Assembly: GCA_013396995.1 (NCBI GenBank)
Contig: VWZP01005682.1
Coordinates: 391,038-455,037, forward strand
Direction: 5' to 3'
DNA length: 64,000 nt
From: Dicaeum eximium
Taxonomy: Eukaryota; Chordata; Aves; Passeriformes; Dicaeidae
In this document: piece after piece, positions 46,954 through 60,251 of the stretch
Numbering within the stretch: position 1 is the first letter of the stretch
How the letters are laid out: each line of letters begins with the position of its first letter
Program-made: the position numbers and the translations under genes
The notes under the pieces: generated by a model
Seen by the model: only the letters and a program-made list of their open reading frames with translations
Told to the model about the DNA's origin: nothing
Databases searched by the model: none

Positions 46954-49424
46954 GAATATAATAGCACAAGGTTTTACAGATGGTCAGATGGAAACAGCTG
47001 AAGTCAAAAGTGCCTTACTTGAAATTAACCCTCAAACCAGTAATAGCAGAAAGAAACCAAAGTTCTCTCAGTCAAGTCACTGGAGCAAGAATTACACTTG
47101 GATTCTGAAATAGCCAGTGCCATAACTGGAAGACGTTTTCCCTCTCCCACTCAAGGGAGCCACTTAAATTTGGACTGCTGCAGCTGTTTAGGCATGCCCA
47201 TGAATAAATGGATCAAGAACTGAAAGAATTTCAGACTCAACAAATTAATAGGAAACCAGTGAATTTAACACATTCCAGACCAGTGGAGTGGATGGTGTGG
47301 AATATGGGAACAGACAGCAATAGTGCAGAAGGACAGGGAGGGAATGACATTTTGTTCTGCTTTTTTGGAACAGTGAACTAATGCTTTCCCTATGTTCTTC
47401 CAGCTGGAGTAGAGGCAGCAGAGGCTGTCTTTTCACTGACAGACATATATAATAGCCTCCACTGCTGCAAAGAGATGCCAAAGGAAAGCTTAACGCCTGT
47501 TGCAGTGGAAATATTGCTTTGCAAAATCAAAGCTGTCTCTATGATTTGATTTGCTGGATCTTATCTGCCAGCAGTAATGGTGATGTAAAGAAGAACGTGA
47601 ATCACCCAGAAGTGGAAATTAAAAACGGAAACTTTCTTTTCTTTGACTAAAAGCTCTCCGAAATTAATTTGACTGGAAAAATAAGACCAAAGAAAAAAAA
47701 AAAAAGAATTTCCAAAAATATAGCATGCAATGTTCTTCATTAGCAACGAGAAGAATATAGATTTAGAATTCTTTCAAGTTATTTGCTAGCGCATATAAAA
47801 AAGGCCTCAAACGCAATGTGGTTCTTGTCATGAACACAAGTGTTGGGGGAAAACCAGAAATGCCAAACCAAAATAATCAATCACTCTATTTAGAGAACTC
47901 ATAGTCCTATGTATTGTATATAAAGTATATAATAAGACATCTACTGCAATTTCATTATGTATGGTAATGTTTATATTCTCATAGGATAACCCAACAATCT
48001 GCTGCTTTAATCTAAAGACTTTTTAAAAAAACTTACAAATAAACATGAAAAACAATTGAAAAATGAGCTCTTCAGATAAAGAAGCACTGCATTATCCTCA
48101 TTATTTTAAACAAACTTCAGAGCATTTACATAAAAAAGCTCTTGTGTTTCATCCTTTCTTTTGAAAAGAAAAATGGCCAGTAAATGTCAATGCAACATGC
48201 AAGACAAGATTACTTTTTCAATACAAGCATATTTATCAAGATTGTTGTGTTTTTGTTTGCTTGAACATTACAAGTGACAGGCAAATAAATATGGAAGACT
48301 CTTATTTTTAATTATTTAAGATTCTGGACCAAATTTGTGCTTCACACACACGTCAAAAGTTAACTCCTATTCATGCCAGTACAATAAAAAAAAGCACAAT
48401 CAAGCCTATCAGATCTTCATCTAGCTTGAAATAAAACTTTGTACGTTACTACTGGTAAGAACCATCCTGGTTTACAACATTTAAAGGCAGAACTGTGGAA
48501 CTTGATCATGATGCACACACCTTGTGCCTGTATGCTGAAGCAGCTCTTTAAAGGGCCATTTGCAACCAGAAGAAAGAATATTTCTTGCACCATCACCTTA
48601 TAAGGAGCAGCAACCTGTTTATGTTTTAACTACAAGATCAGGTTTGGAATGATGTCATTAGCAGACAATCTCCTCCATGCTTCTTGGTCCTTTGACCGCA
48701 AAGTAAAACTTAGAAATATTATACCTTTTCCATGCAGGAATTCTTTTGAAAACACAGAGAATCCAGTACATTTTATTTCTAATAATTCAGTGTTATGTAA
48801 GCTTATCTTACAACTTAAAGCACTGGTTCTCACCATGCTCTCTCCCAGTTATGCAGGCAACAACTGCTGCTGTAAACACATGCTGGGAAAACCAGCAGCC
48901 TAGCTATAAATAAGTATCCTAGAAGCTTACTTTCACCCTAATTCATACATAGATACATTTAATTCAAAGGCCAACATCATCACTACCATGCCCCTCCAAA
49001 GGCTTCAGGGGAAAGAAAATTTTAAGGCACTGAGTCAGAGCCCGTGTACTGATTACAGTGCTGAAGCTGTGCTCAAGTGTGGATCATTGCCCTGGATCCA
49101 CTATGATTTGGTGCATGGCTCTCCACAATGCCATGCACAAAGGCTAGAGTAGTCCTAAACCTCCTCTGTTTCCCTGACAATTCCAAATGCACAATGGGAA
49201 AGAACCCATAAATCAAAGAGAGAATATGTGTTGCCTTATTCACATTGACCACGTATCAAGAAATTTCAGATTCTTGAGAGTAACCTTTAGTTATTCTTCA
49301 AGTACTCATGCAGTACTTGAGCATTTCACATTTTATCCTTACAGCTTACTAGGAATAAGGAGCTTCAGTCTTTCAAGTTCACACTGCTTTTCTGGCCCAA
49401 ATATATCATACACATCTAGGTATC

Positions 49425-49441
49425 TATCAATCTATCTATCT
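49425..49441. repeat. (ATCT)n microsatellite
   Basis: A short tetranucleotide run with one interruption, directly visible. Confidence 0.8.
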
Positions 49442-52400
49442 TGTACCTGGTTTTGTCTGAAACAAGCACATGATGCCAAATGCCAGTAGTGAAATATTTT
49501 AGGATAGGAAAAAAAGCTCAAACAGAAGTCCCGAGATATTTTTTTTCCTGCCACAACCTTTGCAAGGGGACGCATCTAAGAATAGCCCTCTGTGGGTAAC
49601 CACAACAAAACATCTGCCTGATTATAACCAAGTGATATATTCTGATACACATCTGGAAAAAGTCTGCCAATACTTCCACTACAACTTAGCTCACATGACG
49701 TCCTAAATACCACTGAGGACAGAGGTCGCTTAAGGTCAGTGGCTGATCACTGTGGTCAAATGAAGTATCATATAAAGAGTGCAGGCCACGACTTTCTGAA
49801 ATTCACTCACATAGGCATTTTAAAAGGTTTTTCTTACCACCATCTGGGAAATAATACAAGAGAGGACTCCATGAACACCTGTAGTACTTTCTGAAATCCA
49901 CAGGCAGGACTAGGTTTTTCTAATCTATCGTCATTTTAAGAGCCTTGAATAGCTCTAGAGCAAACAATTGCATAGGAGGACTAAATCTGGAATGCCTGTG
50001 AGAAAAAGCTCAGGGGGGTTTAGCTGGTTTACATGCACTCAGTAATAACTGATTTGGCACCAGATGTGCAGGCTTACAATGGTGTTTCCCAACAAGGTTG
50101 TTAGGCCCCAAGTCTTGAGCTTGAGTGGCTGAGCTGCCCTGTCCATGGTACTCAAATAACAAGCTCTGGGCCAACACAGGTCGCTGTGTGCAATGACTTT
50201 GGGTTTAGGTGGCACATCCAAACACTCTGGTTGCCAGGTTTGAAAGACATGCTCTATGGGTTTGTTGGCAAAAAGCTCACTTTGCTGGCGTAGCCTAATG
50301 AGGAGGATTCAGGCTTGCTCTTCTGAAAGACCTACTCAGGTCTTCCTTCAACTGAGGCAATGAAGCTAAAAGCCCCTTGAAATAACAATTCTGCCATCTG
50401 TGAACGCTAGTCATGGAGCGTGACCAAGCTCAGCGTTTGACAATGCACAGCTTTGGGTATCATTCTGTTTCAGCAGAACACAGTACAGAACACAGGACTT
50501 TTTGACTGAGTCCTGTGGGGCAGGCAAGCCCCTGTCCTGACCAGTCTGATAGTTCTACGTACACAAGAACAGTTGGATGTACTCATCAGAGATCTAGGAG
50601 ATGTCTGATTTTGCAGGTGGTCCAAATGTCTTTCCCAGCTTGTTCTTTGAAATCCTTCCCAGCTTATTCTTTCAGACTCAGCATGGCTAAAGGCATGTAT
50701 TACACAGGGGTGGTCATTTCTATAGTGTGTGTCCAATTAGTATAAAATATTACAGAGCTGTCTTCTAATCTTATGTTCTTTCACACATTCCAGTTCCTAC
50801 TTCTCTTCAGAGACCTACGGAAAGGTGACATTCACACTATCTAACTTTGGACACCAAATAGAGGAGCTCAGTCTTCCTGAGCCCCTAAAGTCAAAGGGAT
50901 AGTCTTGCCCTTTTACTAGGTGATTCAGGGAACCATTACACCCACTAAACACAATGGTACCACGGTTCTTCACTATAGCACTGTCTATGCTTATCAACTA
51001 CAACAATAATCATATCACATGAAAATTTCTAAAGCCTGAAAACATGAAGTCCAGGTGTTTATGCTCTCTAACTTTTGAGCTCAGGAGCAAAGGGTTTGTG
51101 TCTCTTTCCTCATCTTAGCCCACCTCCAAATACATACCAAATGCAATGGAAGTCACTGAAGGGCAAATACTTTTCTTAAAGCTAGCTATATACCAGCTTA
51201 TTCAACCTCTTCAAGGAGAGACAGATGAGACTCATTGTTTGAGGGAAATGACCACCGACATTTAGACCGAGACTCTCCATCACCAATGGGTTTCTTGTCA
51301 GAACTGAGGAAGCCTACAGGTCTAAAGTGGTTTCTGCCAAGTTCCCTCAACTGGCCTTGAGGAAGAGTTCCAATTAAAATGAAACAATTGCATCAAATAC
51401 TCAAGACCTTCCATGTTAAACTATAAATTTGGACACAGACTCATGGCCTTATATGAAAAAAAAATTTGGAAACAAAAGGTAATATGAGATATGAAACAAA
51501 TTACTGATCAGGGAGTAAATCCAATTTAGTCACAAGGGTGTGCTGGGTTCTCTCCTGCTCAAGGAGTCTATCTAACTACTTGAAACAAGGTAATTGGAAT
51601 TAGGTGAGATGAATTCTATCCTGTAATCTAACTAAAAGGGATTGTTTGATACTTCCTACACCTTTAACTTCCATTATATATTCCAAAGGATTGATATAAG
51701 AGTACAGCAACACAAGCCATTTCATGCTTCTAGCCAATGAAACACTAGTCTCGCATGTATTTTCAGCATTTAAAGTGAGCCATCAGCCTCACGACACAGA
51801 AATTGAAGGCACCCTTCATATGGGACAGTCTGCTTGTTTCTAAAATAGCCTATTAGTTCCAATGAAAACACTTCAAGGTTTAGTTGTCCATAATTTCCTC
51901 AAGTTTTAAGTTTAAACTGAAACTTTCCCTGTGGTGTTTGAAATACAACACTTTCTTCTTTTCATGAAAATTTCCAACACTTATTATATTTGGGGTGAGT
52001 TTCTGAAAGGCAGGAGGAAAAAGAAGGAAGAGAACTTTTCACTGGAATTGAAAACACTGCTGAAAATATTTTTGGAAAGAGAAATATTTTGGAAATTTGA
52101 GCTCTTTGGAATACTCAGAAAAGTTATAACCTTATGTCAGTGAAAAGGTTCATACAGAAAACATTACAATGTGCCCAAACTTCATGTGACTTTAAGGTTT
52201 TGAAATAGTTCTTGTTTGACACTTGTAACAGCCTCTACTGAATGTATGCAATCAGCTGAAACCTCTGTATACTCGATTCCTGAAGCTCAAAATATCCCCA
52301 TAATGCTCCCAGCTGCTGCCCTCCAAGGAAGGCCAAGGCATTCAAAGTAAGAGCAGCAGCTTGTGAGGGTTTTTGGTTTTATTTTAAAGAACTATCTTCT

Positions 52401-55400
52401 TATTCAGATAGTGAGAAGAGGAATTCTAATCTGAATGCAGAAGGAAGCAAAATACAAACCTAGAGATGTTCAAGGAAATGAAAGAGGGAAACTCTGACAG
52501 AATACCTGACGAGCATCCGAGAGTTATGAAAAGAGATTAAGTGACTGGGATAAATGAGGGAAATAATGGGAAAGACCAACAGCTGTTTGACTGGAGGAAA
52601 CACACAGATTAGGGCTGATGTGAGTGATGTTGAGGAAAGAAATGTACTGAAGATAAGACAGCAAACCTTGACTAGATCCTTGATAGTGACACTACAAGAC
52701 TCTCCCTTATTTGTTTGTCTCAGATCAAAATCAGGGTTTTTCTGACACAGGAGTTTGTGTCCCAACATTAGGAAATGGAACAAGTAACTCAACTGTACTA
52801 TTAAAAAAACCCCAAAACAATAGCAAAATATCAACCTGTTCATACCCACTTTTCAGACGAACACATTGCTTTGTCAAGTTAATTATACCATCACATGAAC
52901 ACAGCTGTGGTGTCAGAACCCAGGAGACAGTCAAGAGTGGGAAGATGTGATGGGAAGAAAAGGCATTTAAGACAGCTTAAACTGGTGAAGAAATTAATGT
53001 AACTGAATTTATGAATATTGTTGAATGGATTGGTGATGTAAATAAACTGATAGACTGATGGACATTAAAGGAATTTGATGTGGAAAGCATGAAATAGAAA
53101 CAGATCAGAGAAAGAAAATTAGGACAGACTGAACAAGTGTGTGAATAGGAAAAGAAGTCCTAAGAGTAACAATTAGAAAAAGAATAAACAGAAATACCAT
53201 ATCGACTTCGAAAAACCAGCCCAAGGACAAGCTCCAAACCAGAACTCAGGAGTTACTGAATCTTTCTGAATTCAGAATGTGTTATCAAGTGCCTCATTTC
53301 CTTATCTGCCACACAAAGATAATGCTGCCCTTTGAGCTCTTGGATAACATTTAGTGACAAAACACAGAAAAAATCCATGAGGAAAACAAACATTTTATAA
53401 CAGAGTTTGCATAGCATGAAATTAATCACAAAGCCTAGGGAAGGACTGCTGATAAGAGCAGCTATTTAAAAGGTGTTCAGTAAGTGCACAGGTGTGATGG
53501 TGCTCATTGGCTGAAGCAGAGCAGCTGAGGAAAAAGCTGTACCACTGTGCCATCAAAGATTGGATCAACTGCTGCACAAAGGGGGCAGGCATGTCTGCAA
53601 ACAAAGCTCAGCCAGGTATTTTTAATTTTCAAGGGTTTTGTTTATCAACCTTAACAAGATTCTTAGTGTGTTTGTTCATAATCATCTTAGGAAAAAAAAT
53701 AAAACCCCAAAATATTTATCACAAGCACATATTAAAAATATCCTTAGCAACCAATATATATTGTTTATATACAATACGGTCAAGGTTTCCATTACTGATA
53801 TTGACCTAAATATTAAAGCAAGCTTATGGTGATCCACTACCAAATTTTGGCAATGTGGAAACCATGTTTAGAAGTTGCAGCTTTAAAAGCAGAATTTCTG
53901 GCCAGTGAGTGTATTCTGCCTGAATGAAGAACAGTGCCTGCTCCCAAGACTGCTCCTTGCACGCCGGGGCAGGGTATGAGATGGGGAACACCCGGGATGT
54001 AAGTCTGCAGCTAGGGACCCTTGTCACTACAGAGACTGGATGCTCATCAGGAGTAAGGGCTGTGCAACCCTGCTGTACCCAAAGGCAATTTGAGGAATAA
54101 GTTTAAAAATCACAGAGGTGTCTCCGAATAAGGGAATTGCAGCGGGGAGGGGAAGGGACAGAGAAGGCAAGAGGAAGTTGAGAGCCTTGTCTCGGCTGGT
54201 GATAACATATAGAAGGAGGAAGGTTAAGTAAGAGGAAACAGGATATTGCCCAGTATTGGCAGAAGTTCTTCAAGACCCCACCTGTCATTTAAATAAACCT
54301 ACTTAAAACACACAATAAACACAGCATATCCTGAGTAGCACTTCAGTGACTCAAGCCAAAGTGCCATTTGATGGCATTCCTCACAGCACACAACAGTATT
54401 TTAGTGTTTCTTCACTTCAGGGAACCCAAAGCACTTATAAGGTCAGAGGACAGAAGAATATTTGTTTTCTAACTGTAAACAATTTGAAGAGGCAAAGGGG
54501 AAAAAAAAGGCTTATTTTACATAGAACTTACATCAGTAAACTCTCTTCACTAAATTGATTGAGAAGAAACTTCAAAGTGATAAATTATTGAAAAACACAC
54601 CCTAAACAACAGAGGTACTGTATTTTTAGCAGCTAGTGCAGGCCAGTGATCCCGTATTGCTTGAGTGCAGGATGTAGGCATAGTCTTCTCTCCTGGCATG
54701 ACAGCACTAGCTTTAGCAACAAGAATTGAAATGGAATAAGCTGGAAATGCCTCACACACTAAAAACACACACAAAAAAAAAATCCCTATTGTCAGGCAAT
54801 ATGGAGAGAAAGAAATCATGTTACAGTTAATAGTGTATCAAACCCCACTTTTTGTAAAACTGTAGGGATGTTATAAACCTCTGCTTCCCCCCACTGCAGA
54901 CAGGGAGCCCCAAGTATAACTCTTCTTCCTCTGCCTTGCAAAGGAAAGACAGAATATCCTGTCTGCCTTGACTTGGCACCTTTAATTTGCTGCCTTACCC
55001 AGTCTGCTCAGCCCCTGCCTGTGTATCCACTGACAGCCTTCACACACACGTGGGGTGTGGGGGGATGCCAGCCCTCATTCTACTCTCATCACTCCAACAC
55101 CACCCTCAGTGTCTCCTGTCCTGTGTATGGAAGGAGGTGGGGAGGGCAGAGGAGGAGGGTAGAAAGTGCTGGCAGAAGGTAAGCTGGTCCTTGCACTTGA
55201 TTACAAAGCAGCAAAAAGTTTCACTCTTTTCTCCTTCAGCCCATGTACATAGGCACCTATTTGCTAGTTCTGCTTTCCTGAGGGGCACGTGCTGCTCCAT
55301 TGGTGCTTCTCTGGGCTGCACAGAAGAACAGGCAAGCAGAAACCCTCCACACCAGAAACAGAAATATTAATACTCCCATATGCTCACTAAGATTATCCTT

Positions 55401-57621
55401 CACTCTCATCAGCCTACAAGTATTCTACACTTTTTCTTAGACACAGATGTATGAACACAGCACTTATGATCAGTTAATAATTAATAACATGCTAATACAT
55501 GCAAGTCCTATGGCTTAGCTTTTAAGTTCTTCAATTGTCTACAGTTTCTTAGTATTTGATGCAGTAGATCAGAGATTTAAAAGCAGGTCACTGCCTAACA
55601 GTAATGAAAATAAGTATTTTAAGAGTTTACAGTTCATTGCTCCAGTTTCCTGATTGCGCCTATGAGAACATAATTGATAGAAATCCATGTGCATGCACAT
55701 TTGCAAGGATTGCAGACAGATAGAGCTAATATGTGACTTAAAATAATGAATCTGGATATGGAAATTAACTCCGAAGATATTTGAAGAACCTCATTTTTGT
55801 CAGGTTCTAATATCACACAATAATCACCTTTATGGAATAGCAGCCAGCACCTCTCAATTATCTTACACATTTCACTCCACCTCTTCCGATTCTCATTTCA
55901 AGTCTTTAATTTTCCCTGATTATGTACCAGGATGGAGCACTCTGTGGGGCATTCTAGCAACTACCATCTTAGATAGCTGTAAAAGTCTCTAATCTCAAAA
56001 TGAGAATAATCAAACTATTTCTCAACTATATTTTAACATGTTTTATGTGCATATATTAAACACAAATAATTTATAGTGAAATTACCGTATACAAAGCAGC
56101 CATATACTTTGTACAATTATTCATCTCTGTGCTGGCTTATGCATGTCTTTAATTTTTGACACATTTTCTCCTCCTCTACTTTTGGACTACAAAAAGGCAG
56201 AAACACTGTAATATGCTCATAACCAGTTGGAATCAGTACATTGTTTTCAAGGCTTGTTCATGAAGTTTGAGTAGTTAAAGCATAAAATATCCACAATGGC
56301 TTTAAAGGCCTCTGGGAGTACTTCCCAAGTACTTAGTCTTTGCTCAGTAGTTAAGGATGTGCATTTTTCACGTTCAGTTCCTCATTTTACATGGAGTCTG
56401 CATAGCCTGAGGTGTCACATTTCATGGGAATTTCACAAAGCATAAAAAAAAAAATTACTCAGAACCTGAAGATTCATTTTCATAGAGACAGAAAGCAACT
56501 CAAAGGCTCCCAGCCTCTGTCAGCTTTAAAAACAAGGGAAATCCATAATTTCATGGTGGTGTTATTACAGAATTCCATGTGGACCCTATATCCTTCTCAC
56601 AAGCAGTCCCACCACAAAAGGCCATTTCATATAATGCACGGTGCAAGGAACAGCTCAGGCTTTTTTGTAGATGTGTAAATTACTATAGGGTGGTTAAACT
56701 TTTGAACTCAAATTTGCCTTGATGCCAATTCCCATCCCAGACTGGGAGGACTTGTACTGTATGCTCTGTGTGAGGACTATCTGGCTCTGCTTCCAGATGG
56801 ATCATGCATCACAATCTCATCCAGGGAGAAGGGAAGGAGGAGGAGGACAAAGGAGAGGGCAGTACTGCTCCAACAACTAAGGGAATGCCTAAGGTTGTAT
56901 TCAGTAGGGAACTCAGTGTAATGCATGCATAGAACAAGTTTAATAAATATCATTTTAAAATACACAGATGAGAAATGAAGAAAGAAAACCCTAGAAGTGT
57001 AGAGTGGAAAGCAAAGACAATGTTTTCCCTCTTTTTAAACTGCATGGCTTCCAGTGTCAAGCTCACCCAGCTACCTCTGTACATAAACAAATGCATTTAG
57101 TCTTAAAGAGATATTTGAAGAAGTGAAAGAGGATTCACCTACTGACACAAGGAGGTTTAGTGTTTATATTATTAATCATGGAGATAGTATAATGTGCCCT
57201 TTTCTTCTGGTATAACAAAGAGCATCTTAACATCATTCTTTCTAATCTAAAGGGTCCATGAATCAGGATGCCAAATCCATTTTTATTTTTTTCATTTCAT
57301 GGCTTTTCAAGAAGAGGCACATCTTGAGGTTTCTGCAAACACAACAGAAAGAGGTACTGATCCATCAGGTATATAGGTCTGATTTTTCTGGGACTGCTAA
57401 CTTTTGATCTGAACTGCAAGAAATGGTACCTATAACATTTGCTGTTGGAAAACTGGCAGTGGAGCCCACTTCACAAAGGGAGATGGCGTGGCTGCATCCC
57501 TGCCAGGCTGCACCTCAGCTCAGCAGTGCTGCTCATTAACAGGTCTGGTTAGATCAGCTACAGTCATCTGCTGCTAACTTGCTCACACAGCTGTAGTTTG
57601 GTTTTGTGTGTTTTATTTAAC

Positions 57622-57640
57622 TTTTTTTTTTTTTTTTTTT
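57622..57640. repeat. Poly-T run (19 T)
   Basis: Homopolymer on the plus strand, poly-A in FHOD3 sense. No retroposon body is recognised next to it. Confidence 0.95.
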
Positions 57641-60119
57641 GTAGCAGTAGTAAGAAACCTAGGTTATATCTCCTTGTGGAGCTGCCCTGTACTATGTGGG
57701 CATAACTTCCAGGTGGAATTGCCATCTGGTGGTATGGTTCCATGGGAACTGTGGTCTGATGTCCAGCATAGAAATGAAGGACATGAATTTTGAAATGCCC
57801 ACAGGACAAGTGTTCAATTCTGATGAGATTTCTGAAAGGCCAAAAAACTGAATTTACTGGGAGACTGTGCCAGCAAATCTCTCAGAAGAGACGCTCCCAA
57901 TCAAGCTACGGGCACCCAATTTCTTTTTAAAGTTCAGGCTGTTACTGCAGGTACTTTGAAATGGAGTGAGAAGTTTCCATAATTTTAAAGTACTGCACAT
58001 AAGAAGACAACTTGAATATATAGAGATATACATAGGAACTTTACAGTTGCATACAGACACCTTCACACTGAAGGTTAAGAGAAAAGAAATAAATACAAAG
58101 GTAAGCCTAATCAAGTGCTGTGTATTCCTCTTTACTTGGGGTTGGGATACTTTTCTACAGCTGAAAAACTTTAAGCAGTTCTCCAGTTTACACTAAAACA
58201 GGAATACTGCAAAGATACGGAATATTCACTATTAGCTCCCTTTTCCCTACTAGACTTACATTACTACAATCTGTTTTACTGCTGCAGTACCAACAGCAAG
58301 ACACGTCTATTTAGGATGGAAATAGTCTTACATACATTTTTTTCTATTTTTTGTTATTTACACAACCCCTGCTTCCCATATAGACATTTCCTGCAGAAGG
58401 ACATGCTTCTCTATGCTAAATGCTTTGTAATACCTAACCTTTAATGCAAAAGCCCAAAGCCACATAATTTATCAGGCTGAGGGAGGAAAGTTCAAGAGCA
58501 CTGGAAACAGTCATGTCCTTGTAAATAACGAGGGGTCTTTTTGATACGAACAGCCAGCCAATTCCTGGAAGCAGATCATCTCCCTGTTACAGAGAGCACA
58601 CTTACAAACCCCAAGCATTCTTAGTAGCAGTTGGCTTAATGCAGAAATGCCACCAGCTTGCTGATAACTTCATGCCTGGCTTTCAGAATGAAAGGGTTAT
58701 CAGCAGCAGCTTCCACTGCCTGCTTGCAAAACCTCATCCTCACCTTCAACTTCCTCTAACTCCTTGACATCTTCAGGCACACACGGTGTCCTGGTGACAG
58801 ACAGTAACCAGATGGTCTTTTACCATCCAGCACTGAGTCGTTTCAGGAATTTAATCTCATTTCCCAGAATATGCAGCACAGCCCTTGGTTCCAAACTTGG
58901 CATGCAGGTGGGATTGCATCCCTCCGGCTTTATAAATAGGCACAACTGCTGGTGGCTTTGGTACATGTCAATGTTTGAGCCGTTTGCCTGTTAGTTTGGA
59001 AAACCTGACCCCCTGCCTGGGCATTCATCTGTAGTTCTGACTGACTCTGGTGGCTCCTGTGCATGTCTGACCACCCTGTCAAAGAGCTCAGCGTCTCCTC
59101 ATTCCAACAGCAAAGCCACTTTCTGCTTTACAACCTAGTAGCTTTTATGGTAATTTCTTTCCATTTTTTATTGTTGTCAGCTACACTTTACTGTATAATT
59201 AAAAGCACATGCAAAACACAGATTTAGAATCACCTTGATGCAGTAGGGAGTTGAGGTTACTAGCTACACTCTTTCTCTTCACCCATCCCTTTGCAAAGGT
59301 TGGCTCCCATTTACCAGCTAGATAGGTGAGGAATCAAAATATTGACCCATTCTTATGCCTCATGGGGGATTGGAAAGTTTCAGGCTCCTCAGTTCTCACT
59401 CCTCTACCTTGAGAAGTCACTGCTCCTCTTGGGAACTTTTCCATCACTGGCCATTCACATCTGTGCGAACTGCAGGTATCAACAAAACTGAAGGAAACTG
59501 TTTTAATGGATCCCTCATAATTTAAGCATGTAACAAAGATCAAAATGTGCCTTGGAGTTATGTTTCACATGTGATTTTCGTGTTTTAAGACACTCAGTTC
59601 TTTTTTATTTACATTTTAGGACTCATATAGGACTTCTATGGTACAAGTCCCTCATAAAATTACTTAAAAGACCCAAAAGGTCTTGCAAAATTCCAGAAAA
59701 AAAAGGAAAAAAACCCAAAACATTATTATATAGTCATTCTATCTGCATGAACATAAAAGCATGCTTGTACAAATGCAATTCCAAAACAAACTACATTTAC
59801 TACTTATAAGGAAAAAATTGTAGGGCACAATAACAAAGATGCTGTTCTATCAGACTGAAGATGCTGTTGACTTTGTGCATGAACTTATTAACCTTTAATC
59901 CTCTTAAATGGTATGCTACTGTCCTTCAGACTATGTCAGGTCCCTTAGCCAGTACCATTACCCTTCTGTGCTCAATATCTTCAGAAACACACAGGACTTT
60001 CACACTTTATCAGAAGTGCAGAGGGTCTGTGACAGGAAAATGGTCTACTGGTTCTACTGCAACCTAGTGTTCTGCCCAGATTACTGAATTAAGTATAAAT
60101 TATTGAAGTTTTGACTATA

Positions 60120-60251
60120 CTGTCCTTGGAGACACTTAAAGGATGTGCAGACATGGTGATTAGGGCCATGGTTTCATGGTGAATTTGGCAGTGTTAGGTT
60201 AAACTTGATGATATTAAGGGCCTTTTTCAACCTAAATGTTTCTAAGATTCT
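60120..60251 (+). mobile_element. CR1 LINE, short 3' end fragment
   Basis: Matches the CR1 3' end subtype with TTGGAGACACTTAAAGGATG, GATTAGGGCCATGGTTTCAT, TTAGGTTAAACTTGATGAT, GGCCTTTTTCAACCTAAATG and the tail TTTCTAAGATTCT. It is sense on the plus strand. Confidence 0.85.

Larger units (their letters stand above)
46954..60119. other. Unique intronic sequence, mostly featureless
   Basis: Contents noted are an A-run near 47692-47705, an ATCT tetranucleotide run near 49425-49441, a patch with more CpG than its surroundings near 50120-50570, a G/A-rich stretch near 55126-55165 and a 19-base T-run at 57622-57640. I see no gene, RNA gene or recognisable transposon. Confidence 0.5.

Noticed and set aside
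52460..52849. 129-codon minus-strand frame with hydrophobic segments
   Set aside because: The hydrophobicity reflects T-rich codons; a frame of this length is expected about once or twice by chance in this window.
54987..55370. 127-codon open frame in a more GC-rich stretch
   Set aside because: No recognisable domain, no supporting splice pair, and a length within chance expectation for six frames.
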